Shown: positions 23,508 to 33,109 of the stretch, one piece after another
How positions within the stretch are numbered: position 1 is the stretch's first letter
How the letters are laid out: each line of letters begins with the position of its first letter
Assembly: GCA_013331265.1 (NCBI GenBank)
Contig: DUGS01000159.1
Coordinates: 27,988-67,008 of the forward strand
Reading direction: 5' to 3'
Source: Methanosarcina sp.
GTDB lineage: Archaea; Halobacteriota; Methanosarcinia; Methanosarcinales; Methanosarcinaceae
Length of the DNA: 39,021 bases
Program-made: the position numbers and the translations under genes
Notes under the pieces: model-generated
What the model saw: only the letters and a program-made list of their open reading frames with translations
The model's database searches: none
Told to the model about the DNA's origin: nothing

Positions 23508-24293
23508 ATGAAGATATCACTAATTGACCTGGCGTTCCTATCCGAAAAAAGGAAAGACGTATTGCTCCTGCTGGAAGAAGGACCCAAGACAGGCGACGAA
23601 ATAAAAACAGCCCTTAACGTGAATTCGACTTCGATTATGCCTCAGATCAAAAAACTAAAAGAAGGGCGTCTGATAGTGCAGGATGAAAAAAACGCCTACA
23701 GGCTATCGGATATGGGAGAAATAGTTGTTGAGAAGATGGAACCGCTACTGGACACGGTTAGAGTTTTCGAGGAGAACTACGATTACTGGATCAACCATGA
23801 TTTTACCGCAATCCCCGAGCACCTCCTTAACAGGATAGACGAACTCGGAAATTACTTTATGCTTGAAGCCGACCTTAACCGGCTCTTTGAGGTCCCTGAA
23901 GACTTTAAGAAGAATCTTCTTGAGTCAAAAAATATAAAAATATTCCTTTCATACTTCAACCCTCTCTATATTGAGATATATGCCGAGATTATACGAAAAG
24001 AAGCAGAAATGTGTCTTATCCTGACACAGCCGGTCTTTGAAAGGATGAAAAAAGACTATCTGGATGACCTGAAGATGCTCGTAGAGTCAAAGAGTGCGGA
24101 AGTCTATGTCTGTGAGAAAAACGTAACCCTTAAAGATGTTGTAACAGAACGCTTCTGCTCACTTGTACTCTTTGATAAAAAAGGAAAGTTTGACCATCAA
24201 CGGTTAATGAGCTTTGATGAAAGTGCACTTAAATGGTGTGAAGAACTTTTTTCATATTATAAAGATATGTCCAGACGGCTGGAGAAGATATAA
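23508..24293 (+). CDS. Winged-helix regulator with DUF1724 domain (Msr-type)
   Basis: 261 residues. The first 80 form an ArsR-like winged helix: LSEKRKDVLLLLEEGPKTG, recognition-helix region LNVNSTSIMPQIKKL and wing GRLIVQDEKNAYRLSDMG. The remaining 170 residues are the DUF1724 domain of methanogens (FEENYDYWINHDFTAIPEHL, then IKIFLSYFNPLYIEIYAEII and MSFDESALKWCEELFSYYK). Methanol-specific Msr regulators of Methanosarcina mta operons have this two-domain build, so a role in substrate-dependent control is reasonable, but the family is large and the target cannot be read from the sequence. It could act on the nearby hydrogenase-like operon or at a distance on mtaA. A long leader with a CCCAG/CTGGG hairpin (23384-23406) precedes it. 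Confidence 0.75.
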   Translation: MKISLIDLAFLSEKRKDVLLLLEEGPKTGDEIKTALNVNSTSIMPQIKKLKEGRLIVQDEKNAYRLSDMGEIVVEKMEPLLDTVRVFEENYDYWINHDFTAIPEHLLNRIDELGNYFMLEADLNRLFEVPEDFKKNLLESKNIKIFLSYFNPLYIEIYAEIIRKEAEMCLILTQPVFERMKKDYLDDLKMLVESKSAEVYVCEKNVTLKDVVTERFCSLVLFDKKGKFDHQRLMSFDESALKWCEELFSYYKDMSRRLEKI

Positions 24294-24385
24294 TTGTCCT
24301 CTGAGAACTGGGATTCATAAAATAGAAGCAGTTTCTCTTTGAAACATACGGCTGAAACTGAAGCCAGATAAAAATCGAATCGAGA

Positions 24386-24438
24386 GTCAACTACCCCTCC
24401 CTGACTCCTTCGGCTGTCGAGGAAGGTGTCTCCTGCTT
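24386..24438 (-). mobile_element. IS200/IS605-type right-end relic with TnpB tail
   Basis: On the minus strand the open frame KQETPSSTAEGVREG and a TAG stop run into GTTGAC. KQE followed by a short hydrophilic tail is how TnpB/OrfB proteins commonly end, over the terminal hairpin of the element. Nothing upstream resembles the rest of tnpB. Confidence 0.55.
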
Positions 24439-24874
24439 ATGAAGATGAAAACTGGATTGGGAAAAATCTCGATATAACCCGGATCATTAAGCAGAAAACG
24501 GCCTGGGAGCCCCTACAGAGCTTACAAGTATGGTTATTCGATGGCTTTATGAAGGTCCGAAATGACTGGAATAAGGGCTCTGAATTATTTGACTGGATAG
24601 TAGACACGTTGACCACATGACAAAAATGAAAAAAGGTTAAATCTGGTCAGTGGGACAAATATCTTTTCCAGCTATAGTAGCATATTTTAGTTCACTTTTC
24701 TATATATTCTCGGTTTTGAAGATATTAAAGTTCTTTGGAATGCGAATATTATCTAAAGATGTGAACTTCTAATTCAAAAACAGTATGGATAAATTTTAGA
24801 TAATGTTGCATTTTTTTGGAGAGTTATAAACACAGAATTACAGACTATTCAAGCTGAAATCATTCTTATTTCCT
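24439..24874. other. Intergenic stretch without a supportable gene
   Basis: A 64-codon frame from 24426 is open on the plus strand but has no recognisable motif, no ribosome binding site and begins inside the transposon-end relic. The second half is AT-rich. I see no RNA gene. Confidence 0.4.
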
Positions 24875-25240
24875 TTATTCTCCCAGATATTTGTCGATCA
24901 AAGATCTGAACCTGTGAATATCTATGGGTTTTGAGATATAATCTACGCATCCCATTTCGATAAAGTGCTCTTCGCTTCCTTTCATAGCATGGGCTGTAAC
25001 AGCTATTACGGGAATTTCTGCAGTTGCAGGGTTCTTTTTTATTCTTTCCAGAACCTCAAGCCCGTCCATTTTAGGGAGCTGCATATCGAGGAGAATAATA
25101 TCGAACTTTTTCTCAGCAAGGCGTTCAAGAGCCTTTATCCCGTCCTCTGCTTCGGTTACATGGTGTCCATAAAACTCGAGGAGGTCCAGGATCAATTCCA
25201 TATTCATAGGGTTATCTTCGACAATCAGAATTTCTTTCAT
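24875..25240 (-). CDS. Stand-alone response regulator receiver (CheY/DivK type)
   Basis: 121 residues from the chosen start, one receiver domain and no output domain. The acidic pair in IVEDNP, the phospho-acceptor aspartate in ILLDMQLPKMDG, the Thr in VTAHAM and the Lys in ISKPID are all present, so it should be phosphorylatable. The closing KPIDIHRFRSLIDKYL is like DivK/CheY relatives found beside hybrid kinases. Three start codons follow each other (GTG 25246, ATG 25243, ATG 25240); the last has the best spacing to the AAGAGG element. The gene overlaps the 3' end of the hybrid kinase gene by about 29 bases, so the two are co-translated and are likely partners. Confidence 0.85.
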   Translation of the reverse strand: MKEILIVEDNPMNMELILDLLEFYGHHVTEAEDGIKALERLAEKKFDIILLDMQLPKMDGLEVLERIKKNPATAEIPVIAVTAHAMKGSEEHFIEMGCVDYISKPIDIHRFRSLIDKYLGE

Positions 25241-28200
25241 CATCACGCCTCTTCAGCATAGCTAATTGTTTTATCCTATTAATTAATTCTTTTCTTCCGA
25301 AAGTGCCCTTTTTCATAATAGAAATGAGGCTTCCTTTAAGTTCGTCATTTAATTCTTCGATATTTTTCTCAGTAAACTCGGCTGCGGTACACATAATTAA
25401 AGGAATATCTCTTGTCTTTTCATCTGCTCTCATGTGGAAAATAATCTCAAATCCACTGATTTCCGGCATCAGAAGGTCGAGAATGAGGATGTCCGGCCGT
25501 TGCCCGGAAAAGAGTTTGTCCAGACCTTCCTGCCCGCTATAAGCTTTTGCTACCTCAAAGCCTTCGGGCTCAATCATTGAACTCAGCAGTTCCACAGCGT
25601 TCTCATCATCATCAATAATAAGAATTCTTGGCTCTTCAAACTTGAATTTACCTGTGATTTCTCTTAAGGAGTCCAGCAGTTCGACTCTTTTTACGGGTTT
25701 TGTAAAAGAATAAGCTGCCCCAAGAACAACTCCCAGCTCGTTATTATCTGTCACTGAAATAATAAGTACGGGGATGCGAGCTGTCTCAGGGTCACCCTTC
25801 AGCTGTCTCAGGACATCCCAGCCGTTAGTATCAGGAAGAAATATATCGAGCGTAATAACATCAGGCTTCAATTTCTTTACAACATTCAGAACATCTTTTC
25901 CTGTATATAAAGAAGCTGTACTGTATCCGTCTTCCCTGAGCACAACTGAAATCAATTCATTGGAATTCCTGTCGTCATCAACTACAAGGACAAGGCTCTG
26001 GGCCTCAGGAACCGTTTCAGGAAGATAGATCTCAGGAAGAGGGACCTCAGAAAGCTCAGTCTCGTCCAGCAGATCTTTTTCACACTCTTTCACGGAAAAA
26101 GCAGCCGTTTTACTCATTTCGAAATCTATCAGTACTTCTTTAAGGTCTTTTGTTTCGGCGTTTCGAGGTTCAGAAGGTCTGGTGAGGGGAACCGTAAATA
26201 TAAAAGTACTTCCCTTTTCAGGTTCACTTTCAACCCAGATATCTCCCCGATGTAAGTTTACGATTTTCTTCACGAGGGCAAGCCCAAGCCCTGTCCCGCA
26301 GTATTGTTTGGAAGATGACGAATCTATCTGAGTAAAGGGCTGGAAAAGTTTTTTCTGGTCTTCAGGAGAAATACCTATTCCCGTATCCGTAACTGAAAAA
26401 ATAGCTCTGTTTCCACTTTTCTTACAGTGGACAAAGATCCTGCCTCCTTCCGTAGTAAACTTGATCGCATTGCTAACGAGGTTATAAAGGATCTGGATAA
26501 GACGGCTTCTGTCAGCCTGAATATCTCCAAAATACGGATCTAACTTAAAGTCCATTTCAAGAGATTTTGCCTGTGCAAGAGGGAAAAGAGTGGATTTTAC
26601 CTCTTCGAAAACCGAGTTAACGGAAAATTCACTGTAATGGAGCTCCATTTTTCCGGCTTCTACTTTTGAGAGGTCAAGAATATCGTTTATAAGACCCAGC
26701 AGGTGTTTTCCGCTAACAGAGATGTTATTAACATATTTAAGCTGTTTTCCGTTGAGTTCTCCAAAAATTTTTTCGAGCAGGATATCCGAAAAACCGATTA
26801 TAGAGTTCAGAGGCGTCCGCAGTTCATGACTCATATTGGCAAGGAACTCACTCTTTGTACAGTTGGCAGCCTCAGCTTCCAGTTTTGCCTGAAGGAGCTT
26901 TTCTTCTGAGTGTTTGTGTGCTGTAATATCAAGCCCTGTTTGCAGGATTCCTGTTGCTTTTCCATTTTCATCTATTATCAGATTTGCACAGATCATCCAG
27001 ACTTTTCCATCCGGAGTAATTACCTCTCCTGATTCCTCATTTCCGGACTCAAGTGTCTTTTGTGCAAGAGACTTTCCAGAAACAGCATCTGACATAAGGA
27101 AAAACTCATCGTATCTGTGTCCAGTAATGTTTTCAAGCTTAAGACCTGAATGATCCAGAACAGCCCTGTTTGCCCAGATGATTCTCATCTCAAGATCCAT
27201 AAAGATTACAAGCTCGCTGAGAGAGTTTAGAATTACCCTTTTCTCATGTTCCTGGGTTCTAAATTTATTAGAACTTTGATTCAAACGGTCAATCATCCCA
27301 TTTATTCCGTCAGCCAGCCTTGAAAGCTCATCATCCCCTTCTATAATGCAGTATTCTGAGAAGTCTTCGCCCTTTCCAACTTTTTTTACAAAATTGTCAA
27401 TGGCAACAATTCGGGATACAACTTCCCTGTCAAGTAGAAGCTTACAGCATGCTCCAACCATGAGGCCTGAAAACAGAAAGAAAATTACAATATACCTGAG
27501 TGTATTTCTACCTTTTTCGTAGATGCCCCTGTCAGCGTCAGTCCGAACCATGACTGTAGGGTTTCCATGAATGTCTTCATGCACATAATAACCTGCTAAC
27601 CCGCCTCCCTTTTCGAGATTTATAACAGTCCTGTTTCCATTTTCGAAGAAGGTTTGCTGAAGATCATCAGGCACATTATCTGGGCCATAAAACAAAACCG
27701 GGTTACCTGTAATTTTCTGAACGGACTCTACGAAATCAGAATCAAGATTCTTCCCCAGGATTATCGTTCCAATTGTTTCATTAATATCCGAGGTTGCAGA
27801 TACAGGGTGACAGGAAACAATTACAGGTCCGTTATTCAGCAGGAGTATCCCATTCAAAGGATTCATTTTGTCTCTGCAGAGAAGGGCCTCATCATTAATT
27901 TTCGGGTTAATTTCGGAAAGTATTGAGTCTTCGGAAGAATTACCTGCATATTCCGGATCAGAAACCTGGTAATGCATTATCTTTCCGGAACTATTGACAA
28001 AAAAAATAAAGTCACACCCATTTAGAGTAAAAAGATCAGTAAATAAACTCCCGCCAAGGTCCTCTGGATTCTGACTTAACATAAAAGTCCTGACATCTTC
28101 CCTTGAAGAAAGGGCAGAGCTTGTTTCATACAGTTTCATAATCTGAAAATCAATTACTTTATGTACATTTTCCACATCATTTATTGCCTCTTTTTCCTCC

Positions 28201-28310
28201 AGGTCGGAAAAACTTGAGTAAAGGATACTCTGGGACGCAAAAATGATGATCGAAGTAAGAAGAGCAAAAATTATGTAGATAATAACAAAAATTTTCCTAC
28301 TGACATTCAT
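25212..28310 (-). CDS. Membrane hybrid histidine kinase with two receiver domains
   Basis: 1032 residues. Membrane helix 1 is at about 7-29; an extracytoplasmic sensor (30-270, CHASE4-like, with FIFFVNSSGKIMHYQ) follows; membrane helix 2 is at 271-289; then HAMP (about 290-345), PAS (355-465), HisKA with His495 in FLANMSHELRTPLN, and a HATPase domain with the N box (NLVSNAIKF), DTGIG and GTGLGL. Two C-terminal receivers follow, with acceptors Asp822 (ITLDIFLPD) and Asp945 (LILDLLMPE). All catalytic motifs are intact. The first receiver has an SVTDN segment where a conserved Ser/Thr normally sits and keeps the lysine (FTKP); the second ends SIMKKG. The downstream overlapping gene encodes a single receiver, so a three-receiver relay is possible. 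The signal and output are unknown. Confidence 0.9.
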   Translation of the reverse strand: MNVSRKIFVIIYIIFALLTSIIIFASQSILYSSFSDLEEKEAINDVENVHKVIDFQIMKLYETSSALSSREDVRTFMLSQNPEDLGGSLFTDLFTLNGCDFIFFVNSSGKIMHYQVSDPEYAGNSSEDSILSEINPKINDEALLCRDKMNPLNGILLLNNGPVIVSCHPVSATSDINETIGTIILGKNLDSDFVESVQKITGNPVLFYGPDNVPDDLQQTFFENGNRTVINLEKGGGLAGYYVHEDIHGNPTVMVRTDADRGIYEKGRNTLRYIVIFFLFSGLMVGACCKLLLDREVVSRIVAIDNFVKKVGKGEDFSEYCIIEGDDELSRLADGINGMIDRLNQSSNKFRTQEHEKRVILNSLSELVIFMDLEMRIIWANRAVLDHSGLKLENITGHRYDEFFLMSDAVSGKSLAQKTLESGNEESGEVITPDGKVWMICANLIIDENGKATGILQTGLDITAHKHSEEKLLQAKLEAEAANCTKSEFLANMSHELRTPLNSIIGFSDILLEKIFGELNGKQLKYVNNISVSGKHLLGLINDILDLSKVEAGKMELHYSEFSVNSVFEEVKSTLFPLAQAKSLEMDFKLDPYFGDIQADRSRLIQILYNLVSNAIKFTTEGGRIFVHCKKSGNRAIFSVTDTGIGISPEDQKKLFQPFTQIDSSSSKQYCGTGLGLALVKKIVNLHRGDIWVESEPEKGSTFIFTVPLTRPSEPRNAETKDLKEVLIDFEMSKTAAFSVKECEKDLLDETELSEVPLPEIYLPETVPEAQSLVLVVDDDRNSNELISVVLREDGYSTASLYTGKDVLNVVKKLKPDVITLDIFLPDTNGWDVLRQLKGDPETARIPVLIISVTDNNELGVVLGAAYSFTKPVKRVELLDSLREITGKFKFEEPRILIIDDDENAVELLSSMIEPEGFEVAKAYSGQEGLDKLFSGQRPDILILDLLMPEISGFEIIFHMRADEKTRDIPLIMCTAAEFTEKNIEELNDELKGSLISIMKKGTFGRKELINRIKQLAMLKRRDDERNSDCRR

Positions 28311-28380
28311 ATTCTGGACTCGGCGGGATTGAAATTGGATAGGGGCTTGTGTATTAATTATAATAGACAGGTATAAGTGA

Positions 28381-28393
28381 CTTATATAAATAA
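28381..28393 (-). promoter_or_regulatory. TATA-box promoter of the hybrid kinase gene
   Basis: Minus strand ATTATTTATATAAGTCA is a clear TATA box about 75 bases upstream of the kinase start. The remaining part of the 28311-28670 gap is AT-rich, with no gene or RNA that I can support. Confidence 0.5.
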
Positions 28394-28670
28394 TTTCAAC
28401 ATACGTAGTATAAAAGTTTATCCTGTGATATTAATAAATAGACAAAATAAAGTTTTATTAATTGAAATAGGAATTTAAATGAGGATTTATAAGAAAAATA
28501 TCTGAAATAATATCTAGAAAAAGATCATGTAAAGAATTTTGTTATTACATTACATGCCTTTACAGCACCCATAAATTGTGCATCAGTTATTCTCTCCAGC
28601 CTTCTTTGCAAGTTGTACTTTTAGCCATTTCTGTATCTACGTGAATTTATTCATTAAGCCAGTGATAGGA

Positions 28671-31538
28671 TCACCATTTAAAGAATCTTAATGCCCAGTT
28701 TATATTTTTTCTCAGGAGGTATTTTCTCAGTTCATCAACCCAAAGTAGGAGAACTGAAAAAGGAACTGCAAGCAGCATGTACCTGATATAAATGGGTGAT
28801 GTGTTGAAAAGCAGATTAGCAAACGGGTTCAAGAGAATGAAAGCAAGAATAAGGAGTTCGCTTACGATTCCCAGGAGGACAAAGCGGTTGCTGAATAACC
28901 CCATTGAGAAAACAGACTGAAACCGCGTTCTTGAAGCAAATACATTGGCGATCTGACAGATAACCACGGCTGAAAAGAAAGCTGATATCGCCTGCATATA
29001 AAGCGTGTTAGTGTTTGCAAGCTGCTCGCCAAAAGTCCAGCCCCCTTCAAAAAGGACGGCGAAATAACAAAAGAAACCTGCAGCAGCCTCTATAGGTCCT
29101 TTTAATCCGTAGGCTGTAAAAAGCACCTGAGGAGTCAATAACTTTTCATCTCTTGGTCTGGGGGGCCTTTTCATAATATCTCCTTCTCCTTTTTCCACGC
29201 CCAGAGCAATGGCAGGCACCATGTCGGTACCCAGATCAATTGCCAGGACAAGCTGTATAGGCAAAGGAAGAGGCAGGGAAAGGAGAACGAAGGCTATAAA
29301 AGGCAGGATTTCAGGAACATTACTGGCAAGATGGTATACAATAAACTTTTTAATATTATCAAAAACGGTTCTGCCTTCTTCTACAGCATTTACTATTGTA
29401 GCAAAATTATCATCCAGAAGCACCATATCTGCGGCCTCGCGGGCCACATCTGTGCCGCTTCCCATAGCGACTCCCATGTCAGCATTCTTGATAGCCGGAG
29501 CATCATTAACCCCGTCTCCGGTCATGGTAACTATCTCTCCTTCTGCCTGGAAGAGCTGTACGATTTTTAATTTCTGGACAGGAGACGTCCGTGCAAAAAC
29601 AATGCTTGGGTTTTTGAGCCGTGAGGCAAGCTCTGTTCTGGAAAGGGACTTCAACTCATCTCCGGTAATAATCTCAGGTTTTCCCGGACCTGCAAGTCCT
29701 ACATCCCTTGCAATTGACTCTGCGGTAACAGGGTGGTCTCCTGTGATCATAACAACCTTGATCCCGGCTGCATGGCATCTTGCAATAGCTTCTCTGGCTT
29801 CAGGGCGCGGCGGATCTACAATCCCTATGAAACCCAGGAAAATAAAGTCGCCAGTATATTCTTTAAAATCTTCTGCCTGCCTGAATGCAAGAGCAATTAC
29901 CCGTTCGCCTTTTTCTGCCAGCCTCAAGTGTCTGTCCAGAAGTTCTTCTTGCTCGGTTTGGTCAAGTCTTCTGACTTCTCCTGATTCCAGAATGTACTCA
30001 CACATCTTAATAACCACTTCTGGAGCACCTTTAAGGTATACCTCAAGCTTGCCTTCAGGAGTGCGGCAGATAACCTCCATGCGCCGGGTAAGAGATTCAA
30101 AAGGAAACTCCTCAAGCCTTGGATATTCTTGATGGATTTTTTTTAGATCTACGAAATTGTTAGCAAAAACAAGAAGCGCCCCTTCTGTTGGATCACCGGT
30201 ATATCCGGGAGGGGCGTCGTAAAGTTTCGCGTTGTTGCATAGCCCTGCAACCCTTATAAAAACCGAAGGGATCTTTTCCGTGTTCCCCATAGGGCTTCCG
30301 GTAGCATAAACTCCTTTTTCACCTGAGTCGGTCATATTATCAGGATCAGCAACTATCTCAACGGGACCTTTTTTTATACTATCTTCTGAATCCTGCCCTT
30401 CATCCCATTCGTAAGGAATGAAAGAGCCTTCCAGCTCCAGCTTTTCGAACCCTACGATAAAAGAACTTACTGCCATCCTGTTCTGAGTCAGGGTGCCGGT
30501 TTTGTCCGTACATATGACAGTAGTCGAGCCAAGAGTTTCTACAGACTCGAGCTGTTTTATAAGGGCATTTCGGGAAGCCATTCTTCTGGAAGCAAGGCTG
30601 AGGGCAAGCGTAACTGTTGGCAACAGTCCTTCAGGAATATTGGCAACAATTATTCCTATGGCAAAGATAAGGCTTGCAAGAAAAATATCCTTGAGAAAAA
30701 ATGCGAGCAAGAAAAAGGTAATTCCAAGGAAAATAGCAATTGCTGAAATAATCTTTATGAAACGGTTGAGCTCTTTTCGGAGAGGTGTTTCAATGGAGGT
30801 GGTCTGCTCTGTAAGCGTTGCCAGGTTTCCAATCTGAGTATCATGTCCTGTTGCGAAAATAACCGCTTTGCCATTTCCACTCAGTACGAGAGTTCCGGAA
30901 AAGACCATGTCCCGGCACTCCAGCAGGTTCGAATGAGAGCATTTAAGAGAGCGCAGCTGTGGCTCTGATTCCCCTGTAAGGGCTGAATTGTCCACTTTCA
31001 GGAAATTGATTTCAACCAAACGGCCGTCGGCAGGAACCTTATCTCCCTCTTCAAGAAGGACAACATCCCCTACCACAAGCTCCGAAGCCAGAACGTCCCT
31101 TACCTTTCCATCCCTCAGGACTTTTGCATGAGGAGGTAGAAGCTGCCTGAAGCTTTCCATTGTCTTTGCAGCCTGGTATTCCTGCACAAACGTGAAAGTC
31201 CCATTCAGGAAAAAAACTCCGACAAGAGCAAAACCTATATAAATATTTCCCTTTCCAGGATCAAAATACTCGCCAATGAAAGCTAGAATAGCCCCTACAA
31301 TCAGCAGGATGGAGAAAAAGTTTCGGAACTGCCGGACATATCGCTTAAATATGCTTTCCTTTCCGATTTCTTCGAGGATATTTGGGCCGCATTCCCGGAG
31401 CCTGAGGGCAGCTTCCTGTTCACTGAGCCCGTTTTCATTTACATTTAATCTCTGCAAGAATTCAGAGAGAGAAATAAGATGCTCATCACCCCGCGGAGAA
31501 CATACACTATTTCTGCTTCCAGCCGATTCTTTTTCCAT
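28671..31538 (-). CDS. P-type cation ATPase of the Na+/K+-ATPase-like (PII, probably IIC) group
   Basis: 955 residues with the full P-type ATPase plan: actuator TGES (188-191), phosphorylation site CTDKTGTLT (Asp345), nucleotide-domain KGAPE, hinge MTGDGVNDAPAIK, and ten membrane segments. The M4 motif is NIPEGLLPTVT, the PEGLL form found in Na+/K+- and H+/K+-ATPases; calcium pumps of the SERCA type have PEGLP. M5 reads YHLASNVPEILPF and M6 reads LAIDLGTDMVPAIALG, followed by GDIMKRPPR, which is the Na+/K+-ATPase pattern, with the Asn, Glu and two Asp ion ligands present. No beta-subunit gene is adjacent. It probably exchanges Na+ or H+ against K+ at the cytoplasmic membrane; annotation as a calcium ATPase would be less well supported. 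Monocistronic. Confidence 0.88.
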   Translation of the reverse strand: MEKESAGSRNSVCSPRGDEHLISLSEFLQRLNVNENGLSEQEAALRLRECGPNILEEIGKESIFKRYVRQFRNFFSILLIVGAILAFIGEYFDPGKGNIYIGFALVGVFFLNGTFTFVQEYQAAKTMESFRQLLPPHAKVLRDGKVRDVLASELVVGDVVLLEEGDKVPADGRLVEINFLKVDNSALTGESEPQLRSLKCSHSNLLECRDMVFSGTLVLSGNGKAVIFATGHDTQIGNLATLTEQTTSIETPLRKELNRFIKIISAIAIFLGITFFLLAFFLKDIFLASLIFAIGIIVANIPEGLLPTVTLALSLASRRMASRNALIKQLESVETLGSTTVICTDKTGTLTQNRMAVSSFIVGFEKLELEGSFIPYEWDEGQDSEDSIKKGPVEIVADPDNMTDSGEKGVYATGSPMGNTEKIPSVFIRVAGLCNNAKLYDAPPGYTGDPTEGALLVFANNFVDLKKIHQEYPRLEEFPFESLTRRMEVICRTPEGKLEVYLKGAPEVVIKMCEYILESGEVRRLDQTEQEELLDRHLRLAEKGERVIALAFRQAEDFKEYTGDFIFLGFIGIVDPPRPEAREAIARCHAAGIKVVMITGDHPVTAESIARDVGLAGPGKPEIITGDELKSLSRTELASRLKNPSIVFARTSPVQKLKIVQLFQAEGEIVTMTGDGVNDAPAIKNADMGVAMGSGTDVAREAADMVLLDDNFATIVNAVEEGRTVFDNIKKFIVYHLASNVPEILPFIAFVLLSLPLPLPIQLVLAIDLGTDMVPAIALGVEKGEGDIMKRPPRPRDEKLLTPQVLFTAYGLKGPIEAAAGFFCYFAVLFEGGWTFGEQLANTNTLYMQAISAFFSAVVICQIANVFASRTRFQSVFSMGLFSNRFVLLGIVSELLILAFILLNPFANLLFNTSPIYIRYMLLAVPFSVLLLWVDELRKYLLRKNINWALRFFKW

Positions 31539-31925
31539 CGAACCCCCTTATAGTTCAATGTGACACAAGAATAAGAAACTTAACGTTACGAGTCTCCTTA
31601 ATTCCTGAAAAAACGGCCATAAGAGATCCAGTCAAACGTTACAAGTCATTGAGAAGTAAAAACCTGGAGCCTGAATCTCCTCATAAAAATAATAGAAGTT
31701 AACAAGGTCAAAATTTATTATGTGGTTTATCAAAGAAAAGACTGAAAAAAATTCCTGGCAATTAGTTTTTATAATTTGCTAACTAAAAAAATATCAGTAT
31801 ATTGACTCAATTGAAGGGTTCGAGAATTGTTTTCACTTTGATTATTCTCACTCCTGCTCAGGCAAGGAAATCAGTGATTAAGAACTATCTGTTCCCGTTC
31901 ATCAAAATAAACCATATTTTTAACA

Positions 31926-31965
31926 TGTTTTGAACTCTGGATAATCTAGACCGGAGTTTGAAACA
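31926..31965. promoter_or_regulatory. Imperfect inverted repeat upstream of the mtaA TATA box
   Basis: TGTTTTGAACTCTGG (31926-31940) and CCGGAGTTTGAAACA (31951-31965) are inverted copies, 12 of 15 positions pairing, separated by ten bases. The downstream arm ends 18 bases before the TATA box, the usual place for an archaeal activator site. Elsewhere in the 31539-31925 gap I see nothing. Confidence 0.5.
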
Positions 31966-31982
31966 TTTTGGATTGAAAAGGT

Positions 31983-31991
31983 CTATATAAT
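31983..31991 (+). promoter_or_regulatory. TATA-box promoter of mtaA
   Basis: GGTCTATATAATATTG is an excellent archaeal TATA box. Transcription should start near 32012, giving a leader of about 50 bases before the ATG at 32063. Confidence 0.6.
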
Positions 31992-32062
31992 ATTGTCAAG
32001 TAGAAAGTAAATTGTAATAAAAATAAATGTACAAGGATAAAAGTAAAAAAGGTATGACCGAT

Positions 32063-33082
32063 ATGAGTGAATTCACATTAAAAACAAGACTTTTAGCCGC
32101 CCTGAAAGGCGAGCCTGTTGACAAAGTACCTGTCTGCTCCGTAACCCAGACCGGAATTGTAGAACTCATGGACGAAGTCGGCGCCCCCTGGCCTGAATCC
32201 CACACAAACCCTGAACTGATGGCAAAGCTGGCAATCGCCAACTACGAGCTCAGCGGACTTGAAGCTGTAAGGGTCCCATACTGCCTTACCGTTCTGGTCG
32301 AAGCTATGGGCTGTGAGATCAACATGGGTACCAAGAACAGGCAGCCCTCGGTTACCGGTCACCCCTATCCAAAAAGCCTCGAAGGCGCAGCAGTTCCTGA
32401 AGACCTCCTGCAGAGAGGCAGAATTCCAGCAGTCCTCGAAGCGATCAAGATCGTCAGGGAAAAAGTTGGTCCTGATGTGCCAATCGTTGGCGGTATGGAA
32501 GGCCCTATCACCGTCGCATCCGACCTTGTAAGTGTAAAGTCCTTCATGAAATGGTCCATTAAAAAACTTGACCTTTTCGAACAATCTCTGGACCTTGCAA
32601 CTGAAGCTGCAATCATCTATGCAAATGCATTGGTAGAAGCCGGTGCAGACGTTATTGCCATTGCAGACCCTGTTGGTTCTCCTGACCTCATGAGCCCTGA
32701 CTGCTTCAAGCAGTACCTCCAGCCAAGGCTGCAGAAGTTCTCTTCAAGCGTGAACTCGGTTACAGTCCTGCATATTTGCGGTAATGTAAACCCTATCCTT
32801 GACTACATGGCAGACTGCGGCTTTGAAGGTCTCAGCGTTGAAGAAAAGATCGGCAGCGCAAAGAAGGCAAAGGAAATTCTCGGAAACAGGGCCAGATTCG
32901 TAGGAAACATGTCCAGTCCATTTACCCTGCTGCCCGGACCTGTTGACAAGATCAAAGCCGAAGCCAGGGCATGTCTTGAAGACGGCGTTGATGTACTCGC
33001 TCCAGGCTGTGGAATTGCACCCATGACCCCGGTCGAGAACATAAAAGCCATGGTCGAAGCAAGAAACGAATTCTACGCCTGA
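32063..33082 (+). CDS. mtaA: Methanol-specific methylcobamide:coenzyme M methyltransferase MtaA
   Basis: MtaA moves the methyl group from methyl-Co(III) of the corrinoid protein MtaC to coenzyme M, the second step of methanol use. From the ATG at 32063 the protein has 339 residues, the normal length, starting MSEFTLKTRLLAALKGEPVD as in characterised MtaA. It is a TIM barrel of the uroporphyrinogen decarboxylase family. The zinc ligands His237 and Cys239 (LHICGN) and Cys316 (APGCG) are in the established positions. The frame extends twelve codons further upstream, but AAAAAGGT before the second cluster of ATGs and alignment favour the later one. Codon use is strongly biased towards frequent codons, as expected of a highly expressed gene. 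No mtaCB is in the window. A terminator-like hairpin follows. Confidence 0.95.
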   Translation: MSEFTLKTRLLAALKGEPVDKVPVCSVTQTGIVELMDEVGAPWPESHTNPELMAKLAIANYELSGLEAVRVPYCLTVLVEAMGCEINMGTKNRQPSVTGHPYPKSLEGAAVPEDLLQRGRIPAVLEAIKIVREKVGPDVPIVGGMEGPITVASDLVSVKSFMKWSIKKLDLFEQSLDLATEAAIIYANALVEAGADVIAIADPVGSPDLMSPDCFKQYLQPRLQKFSSSVNSVTVLHICGNVNPILDYMADCGFEGLSVEEKIGSAKKAKEILGNRARFVGNMSSPFTLLPGPVDKIKAEARACLEDGVDVLAPGCGIAPMTPVENIKAMVEARNEFYA

Positions 33083-33109
33083 GAAGGCATAAATTTTTTT
33101 ATTTTTTTA

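Noticed and set aside
24426..24620. A 64-codon frame on the plus strand
   Set aside because: It begins inside a transposon-end relic, has no ribosome binding site and resembles no family known to me.
29209..30132. A 307-codon open frame on the plus strand, antisense to the P-type ATPase gene
   Set aside because: It is antisense to strongly conserved ATPase motifs and its composition is what an antisense frame of that gene would give.
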